Assembly: GCF_010994035.1 (NCBI RefSeq)
Contig: NZ_WIXN01000013.1
Span: 34,932 to 98,931 of the forward strand
Direction: 5' to 3'
DNA length: 64,000 nt
Source of the DNA: Virgibacillus aidingensis
Lineage (GTDB): Bacteria > Bacillota > Bacilli > Bacillales > Amphibacillaceae
The notes below the pieces were generated by a model. The model was given only the letters and a program-made list of their open reading frames with translations, ran no database searches and was not told where the DNA came from. A program made the translations under genes and the position numbers. This document shows positions 1 through 8,175 of this stretch, one piece after another (the first letter of the stretch is position 1; every line of letters starts with the position of its first letter).

Positions 1-1
1 A

Positions 2-757
2 AATGAAGGTGCTGTATTGGGCAGGATAGAGGAAGGGTCCGAGGGTGTAAAAGTTTCGTTTCCCGAATCAATTCCGTCTTTGCGGGGTAAAAACCAAGCA
101 GCACAGTTTGTGAATGATTGGTTTGATATGGATACGGACATTCTTCCTTTCTATCAGCTTGCCGAAAAGGATCCATTGTTGCGGCCTTTAGTTCATAAAC
201 ATTATGGGATGCGGATTGTAGGCATTCCCGATTTATTTGAAGCATTATCCTGGGCGGTAATCGGCCAGCAGATTAATCTTACTTTTGCATATAAAGTCAA
301 GCGCCGATTTATTGATACTTATGGCGCGCATATTACATATAAAGGAACAAAATATTGGTTATTTCCGCGTGCAGAGAAAATTGCCGATTTAGACCCTGAA
401 GCACTCAGGGAGCTGCAATTCAGTATAAGAAAAGCGGAATATATTATCGATATGGCAAAAATGATCAGGGATGGGGCACTATCAAAGGAAAAATTACAGC
501 ATTTGGATCCGCTCTCATTAAAAAAAGAACTGATGGCTATTCGGGGAATAGGGCATTGGTCCGCGGAATATGTGCGAATGAAATGCTTTCGGCATCCTGA
601 TGCATTTCCTGTGGCAGATGTCGGTCTGCATAATGCACTGAAATCACAGCTTGGCTGGGATAGAAAACCTGAAATAGAAGAAATTGAGGAGATGGCTGCT
701 CATTTGAGCGGCTGGGAGGCGTATGCGGTCTTTTATCTCTGGATGTCGAATGGATAA
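2..757 (+). CDS. DNA-3-methyladenine glycosylase II (AlkA-like), 5' end cut by window edge
   Basis: Base-excision repair glycosylase of the HhH-GPD superfamily that removes alkylated purines. The C-terminal half shows the helix-hairpin-helix (IRGIGHWSAEY) followed by the region of the catalytic aspartate (FPVADVGLH). The N-terminal part contains ALSWAVIGQQI, usual for AlkA-type enzymes. The frame is open to the first base and has only a TTG at 17 without a ribosome site, so the true start lies upstream; about 250 residues are visible, and family members usually have 280-310. The next gene begins 40 bases downstream, so they may be cotranscribed. Substrate range cannot be read from the sequence. 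Confidence 0.85.
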   Translation, partial: NEGAVLGRIEEGSEGVKVSFPESIPSLRGKNQAAQFVNDWFDMDTDILPFYQLAEKDPLLRPLVHKHYGMRIVGIPDLFEALSWAVIGQQINLTFAYKVKRRFIDTYGAHITYKGTKYWLFPRAEKIADLDPEALRELQFSIRKAEYIIDMAKMIRDGALSKEKLQHLDPLSLKKELMAIRGIGHWSAEYVRMKCFRHPDAFPVADVGLHNALKSQLGWDRKPEIEEIEEMAAHLSGWEAYAVFYLWMSNG

Positions 758-796
758 CATTAATATAAAATATATTCTTTGAAGGAGAAGCTGCGA

Positions 797-1564
797 ATGT
801 CTGCACAATTTAATTATGATAAGGACGGGCAAACATACGGAAGTTACAGAAAAACGGATCAAAGAATTGCAGCCTATGTCGAAAAAGCTATTGGAGAGGC
901 ACAGACTGTCCTGAATGTCGGAGCGGGAACCGGTTCCTATGAGCCCAAGGATAAATATGTTATTTCAGTGGAACCTTCTAAAACGATGCGTTTACAGCGG
1001 GCACAAAAGAATAAAGCTCCGGCAGTCATTGGAACTGCAGAGAACCTGCCCTTCGATGATGATTCTTTTGATGCCTCCATGGCAATGATTACCATTCATC
1101 ACTGGGGGGATATGGAAAAAGGCTTGCAGGAATTGCTGAGAGTCAGTAAAGGTAGAGTCATTGTTATGACGTTTGATCCCGATGCGTTGGACATCTTTTG
1201 GAATGTAAACTATTTTCCTGAAGTTGTGCAGGCAGAGAAGGAAAGATATCCTTCTGTAAAATTTATTATGGATGTATTGGGAGGAAACTGTGAGATCATT
1301 ACGATTCCCATACCTATCGACTGTGCTGATGGATTTCAGGAAGCTTTCTATGGCCGTCCTGAAGCTTTCCTGGATAAAGAAATAAGAAATAATCAATCTG
1401 CCTGGGGTTTTGTATCAGAAGAAGAGGAGCTGCATGGTGTGCAATTGCTGAAAGAGGAACTGGAATCAGGCGAATGGGACAGGAAGTATGGCAAATATCG
1501 TACACAGCCTTTTTTTGAAGGGGCGCTTAGGTTGATTGTTGCTGAAGCAAAAGAAGGAAAATAA
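797..1564 (+). CDS. class I SAM-dependent methyltransferase
   Basis: A 255-residue protein with the SAM-binding glycine motif VLNVGAGTG at residues 38-46, an acidic strand end (SVEPS), and IGTAENLPFDDDSFDA, the usual post-motif region of Methyltransf_11 proteins. HHWGDMEKGLQELLRV is the conserved motif III region. The start is set at ATG 797, with GAAGGAG at 781-787; an in-frame TTG at 779 has no such site. It follows the AlkA-like gene by 40 bases. The substrate is unknown; small molecules are usual for this family. Confidence 0.8.
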   Translation: MSAQFNYDKDGQTYGSYRKTDQRIAAYVEKAIGEAQTVLNVGAGTGSYEPKDKYVISVEPSKTMRLQRAQKNKAPAVIGTAENLPFDDDSFDASMAMITIHHWGDMEKGLQELLRVSKGRVIVMTFDPDALDIFWNVNYFPEVVQAEKERYPSVKFIMDVLGGNCEIITIPIPIDCADGFQEAFYGRPEAFLDKEIRNNQSAWGFVSEEEELHGVQLLKEELESGEWDRKYGKYRTQPFFEGALRLIVAEAKEGK

Positions 1565-1681
1565 AGATTTAAAGTTTAACAAAAAAAGGGAGCAAGAGAT
1601 ATTAACATTCATTTTATTTCTGATATCATTTTTTCATAAAGAAAATGGATAATAGATGAAAAAACAAATGGGGATGAATAC

Positions 1682-2455
1682 ATGTTTAGTTATTACAGCA
1701 AACTTTCTTCAGAAGTATATGACCTCGATAAATATATTGGCCGGTCTTTCGGGGATGTCGAATTTTACAGCGGGAAACTGGCTTCCTGTACGGGTACTAT
1801 TCTGGAGCCGGGAGTCGGGACGGGCAGGATGCTTATTCCTTTACTCGAAAAAGGGCTGAGAGTGGAAGGCTTCGACGTTTCAGAGGATATGCTAAAAATA
1901 TGCCGCAGGAACTGTGAAACAAGAGGACTGAACCCGGATTTATTTCAGGATCATATGGAATCTTTCCTATCTGATAAAAAATATGAAGCTATTATTGTGC
2001 CGACTGGAACTTTCCTGCTTTTGCACAGGAGAGAGGATTCCATCAAGGCATTGAAAAACTTTTATTATCATCTTGCTGAAGGTGGAAAACTGGTTTTGGA
2101 CCTGTCGTTGCAAACTGACTTATCGATGGAGAATATATCAACGAGGACATGGGAACTCGGAGATGGGGAAATGATTACTCTGGAAACGAAAAAAGTGGAA
2201 GTAGATTATATCAACCAGTACACTATGTCTCATCATCGATATGAAAAATGGGACAATGGCAAGCTGGTACAGACAGAACTGGAGCAATTTCCGCTGCGCT
2301 GGTATGGTGTGGAAGAATTTAAACTGATATTGGAACAACTGGGGTTTCAGGATATTGTCATTTCCGCGGATTATGAATATGGAGTATATCCGACGGAAGA
2401 AAGTCAAATGATTACGTATGAGGCTGTTGTTAATAAGGAGTGTAATCCGGTATAG
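1682..2455 (+). CDS. class I SAM-dependent methyltransferase (second copy type)
   Basis: A 257-residue methyltransferase, not closely alike to its upstream neighbour. Motif I is ILEPGVGTG (residues 40-48), followed by VEGFDVSEDML, where the acidic residue would bind the ribose of SAM. The C-terminal half (ETKKVEVDYINQYTMSHHRYEKW, described here only by its ends) is typical of Methyltransf_25 proteins. ATG 1682 follows a weak GGGATGAA ribosome site. It is separated from the first methyltransferase by about 118 bases without a visible terminator. Substrate unknown. Confidence 0.8.
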   Translation: MFSYYSKLSSEVYDLDKYIGRSFGDVEFYSGKLASCTGTILEPGVGTGRMLIPLLEKGLRVEGFDVSEDMLKICRRNCETRGLNPDLFQDHMESFLSDKKYEAIIVPTGTFLLLHRREDSIKALKNFYYHLAEGGKLVLDLSLQTDLSMENISTRTWELGDGEMITLETKKVEVDYINQYTMSHHRYEKWDNGKLVQTELEQFPLRWYGVEEFKLILEQLGFQDIVISADYEYGVYPTEESQMITYEAVVNKECNPV

Positions 2456-2604
2456 AAAAAGTTTTCCTGTGTATTTGTCGGCTTCGGAGCATGTAAACTT
2501 CCGGTTCTGTCCATTGAAGTGTAAGAAAAAACAATTTCTTCCTGTGTTATAATTAAAATAATATATATTTGAAAGGTTTGCATATTGGTTTGGGAGAGGT
2601 ATTT

Positions 2605-2646
2605 ATGAGTACTGTTCTTATTTCAGGTGATTTCAATGTCCAATAA
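2605..2646 (+). other. 13-codon upstream ORF overlapping the oxidoreductase start
   Basis: GGGAGAGG at 2592-2599 is followed 5 bases later by ATG 2605 and a 13-residue reading frame (MSTVLISGDFNVQ) ending TAA at 2644-2646. It overlaps the first codons of the following oxidoreductase gene in another frame. The ribosome site is better than that of the main gene. Translation could couple to or regulate the downstream start, but the short length makes chance possible. Confidence 0.3.
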
Positions 2647-3592
2647 ATTTAATGCACATCAAGGCTATACCTACATGTTTAAAGAGAATTATCTTTCATT
2701 GGGATTGTTTTTCCCCCTGGAATCTTATGAAGGAAGTATCCCGGAAATGGATGTGGAGAAGCAGCTGAAACTTACAAAACAGGCAGAAGAAGCGGGTTTT
2801 GCTTCTCTATTTGTCAGGGATGTTCCGCTTTATGACCCCGGATTTGGCGACGCAGGACAGATGTATGATCCATGGGTTTTTCTTGGATATATAGCGGCCC
2901 ATACAAAAAGAATCGCTTTAGGGACCGGAAGTATTGTTACACCGCTGCGCCATCCGTTACATACTGCAAAAGCAGCGGCTTCTCTTGATCGGATTTCCGG
3001 CAACAGACTGATTCTCGGTCTTGCTGCAGGCGATCGGCCAATTGAATTTTCCGCTTTTTCCACGGACAGAGACAAGCGCGCACAGCTATTCCGTGAGACG
3101 CTTTATGTGATGAGACAAACGTGGAAGGAGCCGTTTCCGAAAATCAGCTCCACAACGACCAATTTGCAAGATGCCGATTTACTTCCCAAGCCGTCCATTG
3201 GGGATATACCGGTATTGATTACAGGAAATGCATCCCAGACACCTGCCTGGATTGCACAATACGGGGATGGCTGGTTTTTTTACCAAAGAAATATAGACTT
3301 GCAGGCACTGCGGATGAAGGAGTGGCGTTCTTTCACTAACGGCTTCAAACCTTTTGCCCAGTCCCTGTCTTTGGATTTAGCAGAAGATCCAAATGAAGAG
3401 CCAACATACATGCAGCTTGGATTCCGGAGCGGGCGTAATTATTTAATATCCTATTTGGATGACCTGAGAAAAATCGGTGTAAACCATGTGGCATTTAATT
3501 TTAAAGCAGCCAAACGCCCAGTGGATGAGATGATTCAGGAGCTCGGGGAGGAAGTCGTTCCGCATTTTCCTGCATTATCAAGTGTCAGATAA
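2636..3592 (+). CDS. LLM-class flavin-dependent oxidoreductase (luciferase-like)
   Basis: A 318-residue bacterial-luciferase-like TIM-barrel monooxygenase. Family marks are the N-terminal LGLFFPLESYEG strand, AEEAGFASLFVRD, the segment ALGTGSIVTPLRHPLHTAKAAASL (first and last parts only), and SGNRLILGLAAGD. It looks like the group annotated as TIGR03571 (BA3436 type) from memory. ATG 2636 is chosen because CAGGTGA lies at 2624-2630; the GTG at 2627 falls inside that site. Substrate and flavin partner are not evident. Confidence 0.8.
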   Translation: MSNKFNAHQGYTYMFKENYLSLGLFFPLESYEGSIPEMDVEKQLKLTKQAEEAGFASLFVRDVPLYDPGFGDAGQMYDPWVFLGYIAAHTKRIALGTGSIVTPLRHPLHTAKAAASLDRISGNRLILGLAAGDRPIEFSAFSTDRDKRAQLFRETLYVMRQTWKEPFPKISSTTTNLQDADLLPKPSIGDIPVLITGNASQTPAWIAQYGDGWFFYQRNIDLQALRMKEWRSFTNGFKPFAQSLSLDLAEDPNEEPTYMQLGFRSGRNYLISYLDDLRKIGVNHVAFNFKAAKRPVDEMIQELGEEVVPHFPALSSVR

Positions 3593-3615
3593 ACGAAGGA
3601 AAGAAGGTGGAAATA

Positions 3616-3915
3616 ATGCCTGTTTGTCAAAGTTGTAATCAGAAGTGGACATGGAAACAAACGGTGAAGAAATCATTTACTTTAGATACGGCCATGCCGT
3701 GTCCGCACTGTAGTCAGAAGCAATACGTTACCTCCAGAGCGAGGAAGCGGAGTGCACTGCTTACCATGATTATCCCATTCCTTATTTTTATTCCTTTCTT
3801 TTTTGATGTAAATATTTTTACTGCTTTAGGCCTTTACCTGGCAGCGGGGATGGGAATTATGCTTATTTATCCGTTTCTCGTTGAATTATCCAGCCAGGAG
3901 GAACATTTATGGTAA
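3616..3915 (+). CDS. TIGR04104-type zinc-ribbon membrane protein
   Basis: A 99-residue protein with paired cysteines C4-x2-C7 and C29-x2-C32, the cxxc_20_cxxc layout, predicted to bind zinc. It is followed by two hydrophobic segments (about residues 50-68 and 72-92). The start is ATG 3616 because AAGGTGG lies at 3604-3610; a GTG at 3607 falls within that site. It starts 23 bases after the oxidoreductase, so they may be one transcript. Function unknown. Confidence 0.75.
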   Translation: MPVCQSCNQKWTWKQTVKKSFTLDTAMPCPHCSQKQYVTSRARKRSALLTMIIPFLIFIPFFFDVNIFTALGLYLAAGMGIMLIYPFLVELSSQEEHLW

Positions 3916-3972
3916 ATTATTTGGAGGGCAATCCAAACATTTTTTTGTAATTTTCTTGAATCATAATGAAAA

Positions 3973-4012
3973 AACACGCTGCTAATTATGTCGTTATAAT
4001 TAATAGCGTGTT
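3973..4012. terminator. hairpin terminator between convergent genes
   Basis: AACACGCT (3973-3980) pairs with AGCGTGTT (4005-4012), with extra inner A/T pairing. The A-run before it gives a T-run on the minus strand, so it best serves the cyclophilin gene; it may also stop the zinc-ribbon gene. Confidence 0.75.
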
Positions 4013-4030
4013 ACTGCACAAGGTGCCTTT

Positions 4031-4705
4031 TTAATCCACTTTCTCCGGCTCCGGATAATCATACCCTTTTGTGTCTACGGTTACTTCCTTCATTTGCTGG
4101 TCTTCAAGCGGCCTGTCCATATCGTCCCGCTCTGCCGAGACGATCTCATCAGCCACTTCCATCCCTTCCGTTACTTCCCCAAATGCCGCGTAATCGCCAT
4201 CAAGATGCGGGGATAGTTCCGTCATAATGAAAAACTGGGACCCGGCTGAATCAGGGTCCTGTGATCTCGCCATCGACAGAACGCCGCGGTCATGCTCCAA
4301 ATCATTTTCAAAGCCATTGGAACTGAACTCACCCGGGATGGCATAGCCTGGATTGCCGGTTCCGTTGCCTTCCGGATCTCCGCCTTGGATCATGAAGCCC
4401 GGAATGACCCTGTGAAAGATCAATCCGTCATAAAATCCGTCTTCCACAAGGGATACAAAGTTGGCTACCGTATTCGGTGCAATTTCCGGATAAAGTTCGG
4501 CCGTTATTTGTTCATCATTTTCCATCGTAATGGTTACCACCGGATTTTCTTCTACGTCTTCCGGGTAATTGGATTGTTCGTTGGTTTCTTCCTCCGGCTG
4601 TTCTGCCGTTTCATCCGCCTGCTCCCCGTCATCCTGTCCGCAGGCTGCCAGCAGGAATAAAAGGCTGATTGAAATAATTAATAAGGTTTTGTATTTTGCC
4701 CGCAC
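4031..4705 (-). CDS. cyclophilin-type peptidyl-prolyl isomerase lipoprotein
   Basis: A 224-residue lipoprotein: signal peptide ending in the lipobox LLAAC, an acidic Glu/Asp-rich linker of about 35 residues, then a cyclophilin domain (FHRVIPGFMIQGGDPEGNG, SQFFIMT, AAFGEVTEGM). It should catalyse prolyl cis/trans isomerisation outside the membrane, probably helping exported proteins fold. The start is GTG 4705, six bases after AGGAGAGG. The acidic linker is common in salt-tolerant bacilli. It is monocistronic, with its own terminator. Confidence 0.88.
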   Translation of the reverse strand: MRAKYKTLLIISISLLFLLAACGQDDGEQADETAEQPEEETNEQSNYPEDVEENPVVTITMENDEQITAELYPEIAPNTVANFVSLVEDGFYDGLIFHRVIPGFMIQGGDPEGNGTGNPGYAIPGEFSSNGFENDLEHDRGVLSMARSQDPDSAGSQFFIMTELSPHLDGDYAAFGEVTEGMEVADEIVSAERDDMDRPLEDQQMKEVTVDTKGYDYPEPEKVD

Positions 4706-4901
4706 ATTTTTCCTCTCCTTGCTTTCTAAAAATATGACCGCATTTAGTATAGCATGTCTTTTCCTGGTGGAAAACGGGAGAAAGTCCCCTTTTTTGAAAC
4801 TGTTTTTTTGGTTAGAAGTTCACAAATAAAATGCCGAAATTCACAAAATCAATCTGCGTTCTGCTCTTCTTTGAAATTGAAAGACAAGGCAGACGTCCAA
4901 A

Positions 4902-6152
4902 TTACGCAAAATGTCCGCCGATTTTCTTGCTCCGGTCAAGCGTAATGCCGGCGCTGGTATAACTTGTTGCCCGCAGAATAGCCGTAGATCCGTGCTTGGC
5001 CCGGATAGCATCCATGACATAGCCGATATCCGTTTTTTTGGCGCGGTCCTCAAACAGGTTCAATTGTGTTTCCCCTTTATCAAATAGATTATCCAGAGTA
5101 ACATAGACGCGGCGGATATTGCTTTTCCCATCATAAAATTCATGAAACAGCTGCATGCATACCTCATACATATCCATTGTAACATTGGTGGGGATGGACA
5201 CGGAGCGGGAACGGGAAAAACCGCCGCCTGTTTCTTTCCCGTAGCCAATGCCAAGATGAATGGTTTTACCAACCTGATTGGCTGTTCTGGCTCTGCGGCA
5301 CACTTCCTCACAAAGATCGAGGATACAAACCGACACCTCTTCCTTTGTGTAGTCACGCAGCAATGAAATGCCGTGGCCAAAGCCTTTTTGTTCGGTTTTG
5401 GTAAAGTCGCCGTAAATAGGGCTTAAATCAATGCCCCATGCATGCCAATACAACTGTTCTCCCATCACTCCGAAACGTTTTTTAAGTTGCTCCAGGCTGA
5501 ATCCTGCCAGCTGTCCGAGTGTAACAATTCCCATCCGGTTCAGGTTCCGTTTCATTCTGCCGCCAATTCCCCAAATATCCTCCACAGGAAAAGGCCAAAG
5601 TTTTTCTTCGACATCTTCATATTTGCATTCGGCAATGCCTGCTTTTTTTGCGTGCAGATCCATTACCACTTTAGCCAGAAATTTATTATCACCGATCCCG
5701 ATCGACGAGGTGATCCCGAAGCTGTCGAGAATATCTGTTTTTATTTTTCGTGCAATCTCCCAGCGATCTCCGAATAATCTTTGCAGCCCATTGACCGTCA
5801 CCCAGACTTCATCCACGGAATACTGGTGAATGGCTTCCTTTGGAACATATTGGTTAATCAGCCTCGTGATTTCCATCGACACCCGCAAATAATCAGCCAT
5901 ATGTGCCGGAACAATATGAATGTCCGGGTCATCCGGTAGCTCAAAAAAACGGCTCACATTGCTGATGCCATGCTTTCTTTTTAATTCCGGGGAGGCTGCC
6001 AGCACAATACTCCCTGATCTATTCGGATCACCAACCACCGCCAGCATGGTTTTCATTGGATCCAGCCCTAATTTTACAGCTTCTACACTTGCATAAAAGG
6101 AACGCATATCAATACAAAGTACATCATTTCTTGGATAAGAAGAATAATCCAT
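4902..6152 (-). CDS. Y-family DNA polymerase (UvrX/YqjW type)
   Basis: A 416-residue translesion polymerase. The metal-binding carboxylates are D15 in CIDMRSFYASVE and D114/E115 in YSVDEVWV. The palm and fingers (GSIVLAASPELKRKHGI), thumb helix-hairpin-helix (VEDIWGIGGRMKRNLNRMG) and little finger follow. Wording such as DMRSFYASVEA and VSRFFELP is nearer B. subtilis UvrX/YqjW (PolY2) than housekeeping DinB. ATG 6152 follows AGGTGG; the GTG at 6164 lies in that site. An SOS box over the promoter suggests DNA-damage control. No beta-clamp motif was pinned down. Confidence 0.87.
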   Translation of the reverse strand: MDYSSYPRNDVLCIDMRSFYASVEAVKLGLDPMKTMLAVVGDPNRSGSIVLAASPELKRKHGISNVSRFFELPDDPDIHIVPAHMADYLRVSMEITRLINQYVPKEAIHQYSVDEVWVTVNGLQRLFGDRWEIARKIKTDILDSFGITSSIGIGDNKFLAKVVMDLHAKKAGIAECKYEDVEEKLWPFPVEDIWGIGGRMKRNLNRMGIVTLGQLAGFSLEQLKKRFGVMGEQLYWHAWGIDLSPIYGDFTKTEQKGFGHGISLLRDYTKEEVSVCILDLCEEVCRRARTANQVGKTIHLGIGYGKETGGGFSRSRSVSIPTNVTMDMYEVCMQLFHEFYDGKSNIRRVYVTLDNLFDKGETQLNLFEDRAKKTDIGYVMDAIRAKHGSTAILRATSYTSAGITLDRSKKIGGHFA

Positions 6153-6169
6153 GAAAATCACCACCTAAC

Positions 6170-6214
6170 AGGAACGTTTGTTCCTATTATATGCAGAAAA
6201 TAGGACTTTAGCAA
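6170..6214 (-). promoter_or_regulatory. LexA (DinR) box overlapping a sigma-A promoter
   Basis: The palindrome AGGAACGTTTGTTCCT (6170-6185) contains GAAC-N4-GTTC, the core of the Gram-positive SOS box. On the minus strand it directly follows a perfect -10 TATAAT (plus 6186-6191), with a -35 TTGCTA (plus 6209-6214) 17 bases away. LexA bound here would block the polymerase gene's promoter. Confidence 0.8.
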
Positions 6215-6233
6215 TGGTAATAAATACAATTTC

Positions 6234-6251
6234 TGAATGATTGAATTTTCA
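6234..6251. promoter_or_regulatory. candidate FadR-type operator
   Basis: The 18-base sequence beginning TGAATGATT and ending TTTTCA matches the Bacillus FadR consensus (TGAATGANTANTCATTCA, from memory) at about 12 of 16 defined positions, with the left half perfect. It lies just upstream of the acyl-CoA ligase promoter, where fatty-acid control is expected. Confidence 0.4.
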
Positions 6252-6268
6252 AAGACAATTTTTTCTGC

Positions 6269-6297
6269 TTGTAAGATAAAAATAAGTATATTATCAT
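6269..6297 (+). promoter_or_regulatory. sigma-A promoter for acyl-CoA ligase
   Basis: -35 TTGTAA (6269-6274), 17-base spacer, -10 TATCAT (6292-6297), about 40 bases before the ligase start. Confidence 0.5.
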
Positions 6298-6337
6298 TTA
6301 TTGTAATTGTTATACAACTTTGAAGGAGATGAGGCAT

Positions 6338-7927
6338 ATGTTTTCACCATTGACCCCACTGGACTGGAAGCGGCGGGCAGTCAAATATTACCCGCAGAAA
6401 AAGGCGGTCATTGATGGAGAAAAGGAATTTACATACGAGGAGTTTGGAGAGCGGGCAGACAGACTTTCTGTTGCTTTGCATGAAGCAGGTATACGGAAAG
6501 GGGATCATGTGGCGGTTATGCTCCCGAATACACATTATATGCTGGAGAGTTTTTACGGAATCTGTCAGCTTGGTGCGGTAATGGTGCCTTTAAATTACCG
6601 GATTTCTGCAGAAGATATGGAGTATATCATCAATCACAGCGATGCGAAAATGCTAATAGTGGACGAACAATTTACAGAGCCCATTAAAGAAGTGGAAGAC
6701 CACCTATCTCTGGAAGAAATCATTGTTGTTGCCGTGGAAGGGTATGAGTCTGCAGTAAAAGGATTGGATTATGAAGCATTCCTGGAGCGTGTCCCGCATC
6801 ATTCCCCACCGGAAGTGGAAATCGATGAAAACCAGTTGCTCACATTGAATTACACGAGCGGAACAACATCCAAACCAAAAGGAGTCATGCTTACCCATCG
6901 CGGGAATTATCTTAATGCTGCGAACTTTATGTATCATTTAAGAGTGGAGCATGATGATGTTTATCTGCACACGCTGCCAATGTTTCACGCCAATGGATGG
7001 GGCGGTGTCTGGGCAATTACTGCAGCCGGGGCGACACATGTTTGTTTAAGAAAAGTGGATCCGCCGCTGATTCTCGATTTATTTGAGGATAAAAAAATCA
7101 GCCTGTTATGCGGAGCGCCAACCGTGGTCAATATGCTGATCAATGATCCGAAAGCAAAGGAGACAGAAATAAAAACAAGACCCCGCATGGCGACTGCAGG
7201 AGCTCCTCCGGCAGCAGCATTGATTCAGAAAGCACAGGATATTCTCGGTCTGAATATGACACATGTATACGGCTTAACGGAAACCTCACCCTTTATTTTA
7301 TATAATGAATGGAAAAAGGAATTTGATGAAAAATCAGCGGATGGGCAGGCAATGATTAAAGCAAGACAGGGAATTGAACTGGCATTTAACGGCGAGACGA
7401 AAGTGGTTCAGCAGGACGGGCAGGAAGTGGCATGGAACGGAAAAGAACTGGGAGAGATTGTTACCCGCGGCAATGTAGTCATGGAAGGGTACTACAAAGA
7501 CCGGGAAAAAACGGCAGAAGCCATGAAAGACGGCTGGTTCTACACAGGTGACCTGGCAGTAACGCATCCGGACGGTTATATAGAGATTCGGGATCGTGTG
7601 AAAGATATGATCATCTCAGGCGGGGAAAATATTTCATCCACCGAGGTAGAGGGTGTATTGTATAAACACCCGGATGTATTGGAAGCAGCAGTTATCGCCA
7701 TCCCTGATGAAAAATGGGGAGAGGTGCCAAAAGCGATTATAGTACGGAAAGACAATGCCGGGGTTACGGAACAGGCTATCATAGATTACTGCCGTGAAAA
7801 TATGGCACATTTTAAAGCGCCAAAAGCAGTGGAATTTGTGAAAGCGCTCCCGAAAACCGCTACAGGAAAACTGCAGAAATTCCGTTTGAGGGAAATGCAT
7901 TGGGAAGGTACTAAAAAAGTAAATTAG
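6338..7927 (+). CDS. fatty-acyl-CoA ligase (AMP-binding family)
   Basis: A 529-residue adenylate-forming enzyme that activates a carboxylic acid as acyl-AMP and then acyl-CoA. Core motifs: YTSGTTSKPKG (about residues 171-181), VYGLTETSP (about 308-316), WFYTGDLAVTHPDGYIEI, the hinge DRVKDMIISGGENIS, and the catalytic lysine in KTATGKLQK near the C terminus. ATG 6338 lies nine bases after GAAGGAG. The length and the TFHANG-like segment PMFHANGWGG suit medium- to long-chain ligases. It has its own promoter, a FadR-like site and a terminator, so it appears monocistronic. Confidence 0.88.
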   Translation: MFSPLTPLDWKRRAVKYYPQKKAVIDGEKEFTYEEFGERADRLSVALHEAGIRKGDHVAVMLPNTHYMLESFYGICQLGAVMVPLNYRISAEDMEYIINHSDAKMLIVDEQFTEPIKEVEDHLSLEEIIVVAVEGYESAVKGLDYEAFLERVPHHSPPEVEIDENQLLTLNYTSGTTSKPKGVMLTHRGNYLNAANFMYHLRVEHDDVYLHTLPMFHANGWGGVWAITAAGATHVCLRKVDPPLILDLFEDKKISLLCGAPTVVNMLINDPKAKETEIKTRPRMATAGAPPAAALIQKAQDILGLNMTHVYGLTETSPFILYNEWKKEFDEKSADGQAMIKARQGIELAFNGETKVVQQDGQEVAWNGKELGEIVTRGNVVMEGYYKDREKTAEAMKDGWFYTGDLAVTHPDGYIEIRDRVKDMIISGGENISSTEVEGVLYKHPDVLEAAVIAIPDEKWGEVPKAIIVRKDNAGVTEQAIIDYCRENMAHFKAPKAVEFVKALPKTATGKLQKFRLREMHWEGTKKVN

Positions 7928-7949
7928 TAATCGGGAAGAAATAAAATCC

Positions 7950-7995
7950 ATACCGGGAAAGCGGAGCATTTAATTTCCCGGTATCGTTTTTTTTT
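7950..7995 (+). terminator. strong intrinsic terminator
   Basis: ATACCGGGAAA (7950-7960) pairs with TTTCCCGGTAT (7974-7984), followed by a run of nine T. It ends the acyl-CoA ligase transcript and separates it from the CoA-transferase gene. Confidence 0.9.
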
Positions 7996-8175
7996 AGTAT
8001 GTCCAGGAAATTGCTGATAGTTGTGAAAAAAAGGCCCGGCACAGGCCATGGAAGCAGTTTTTGCGGAAAATTGGCCCGATATTGTTTTCAATAGATGTTT
8101 CAGAGGGCAATTAGGTGAAGTTTTGCAGTGAAGATTTCTAAAAGACATTATGAAAAAGGGGGAGGAAGAGAGGAT

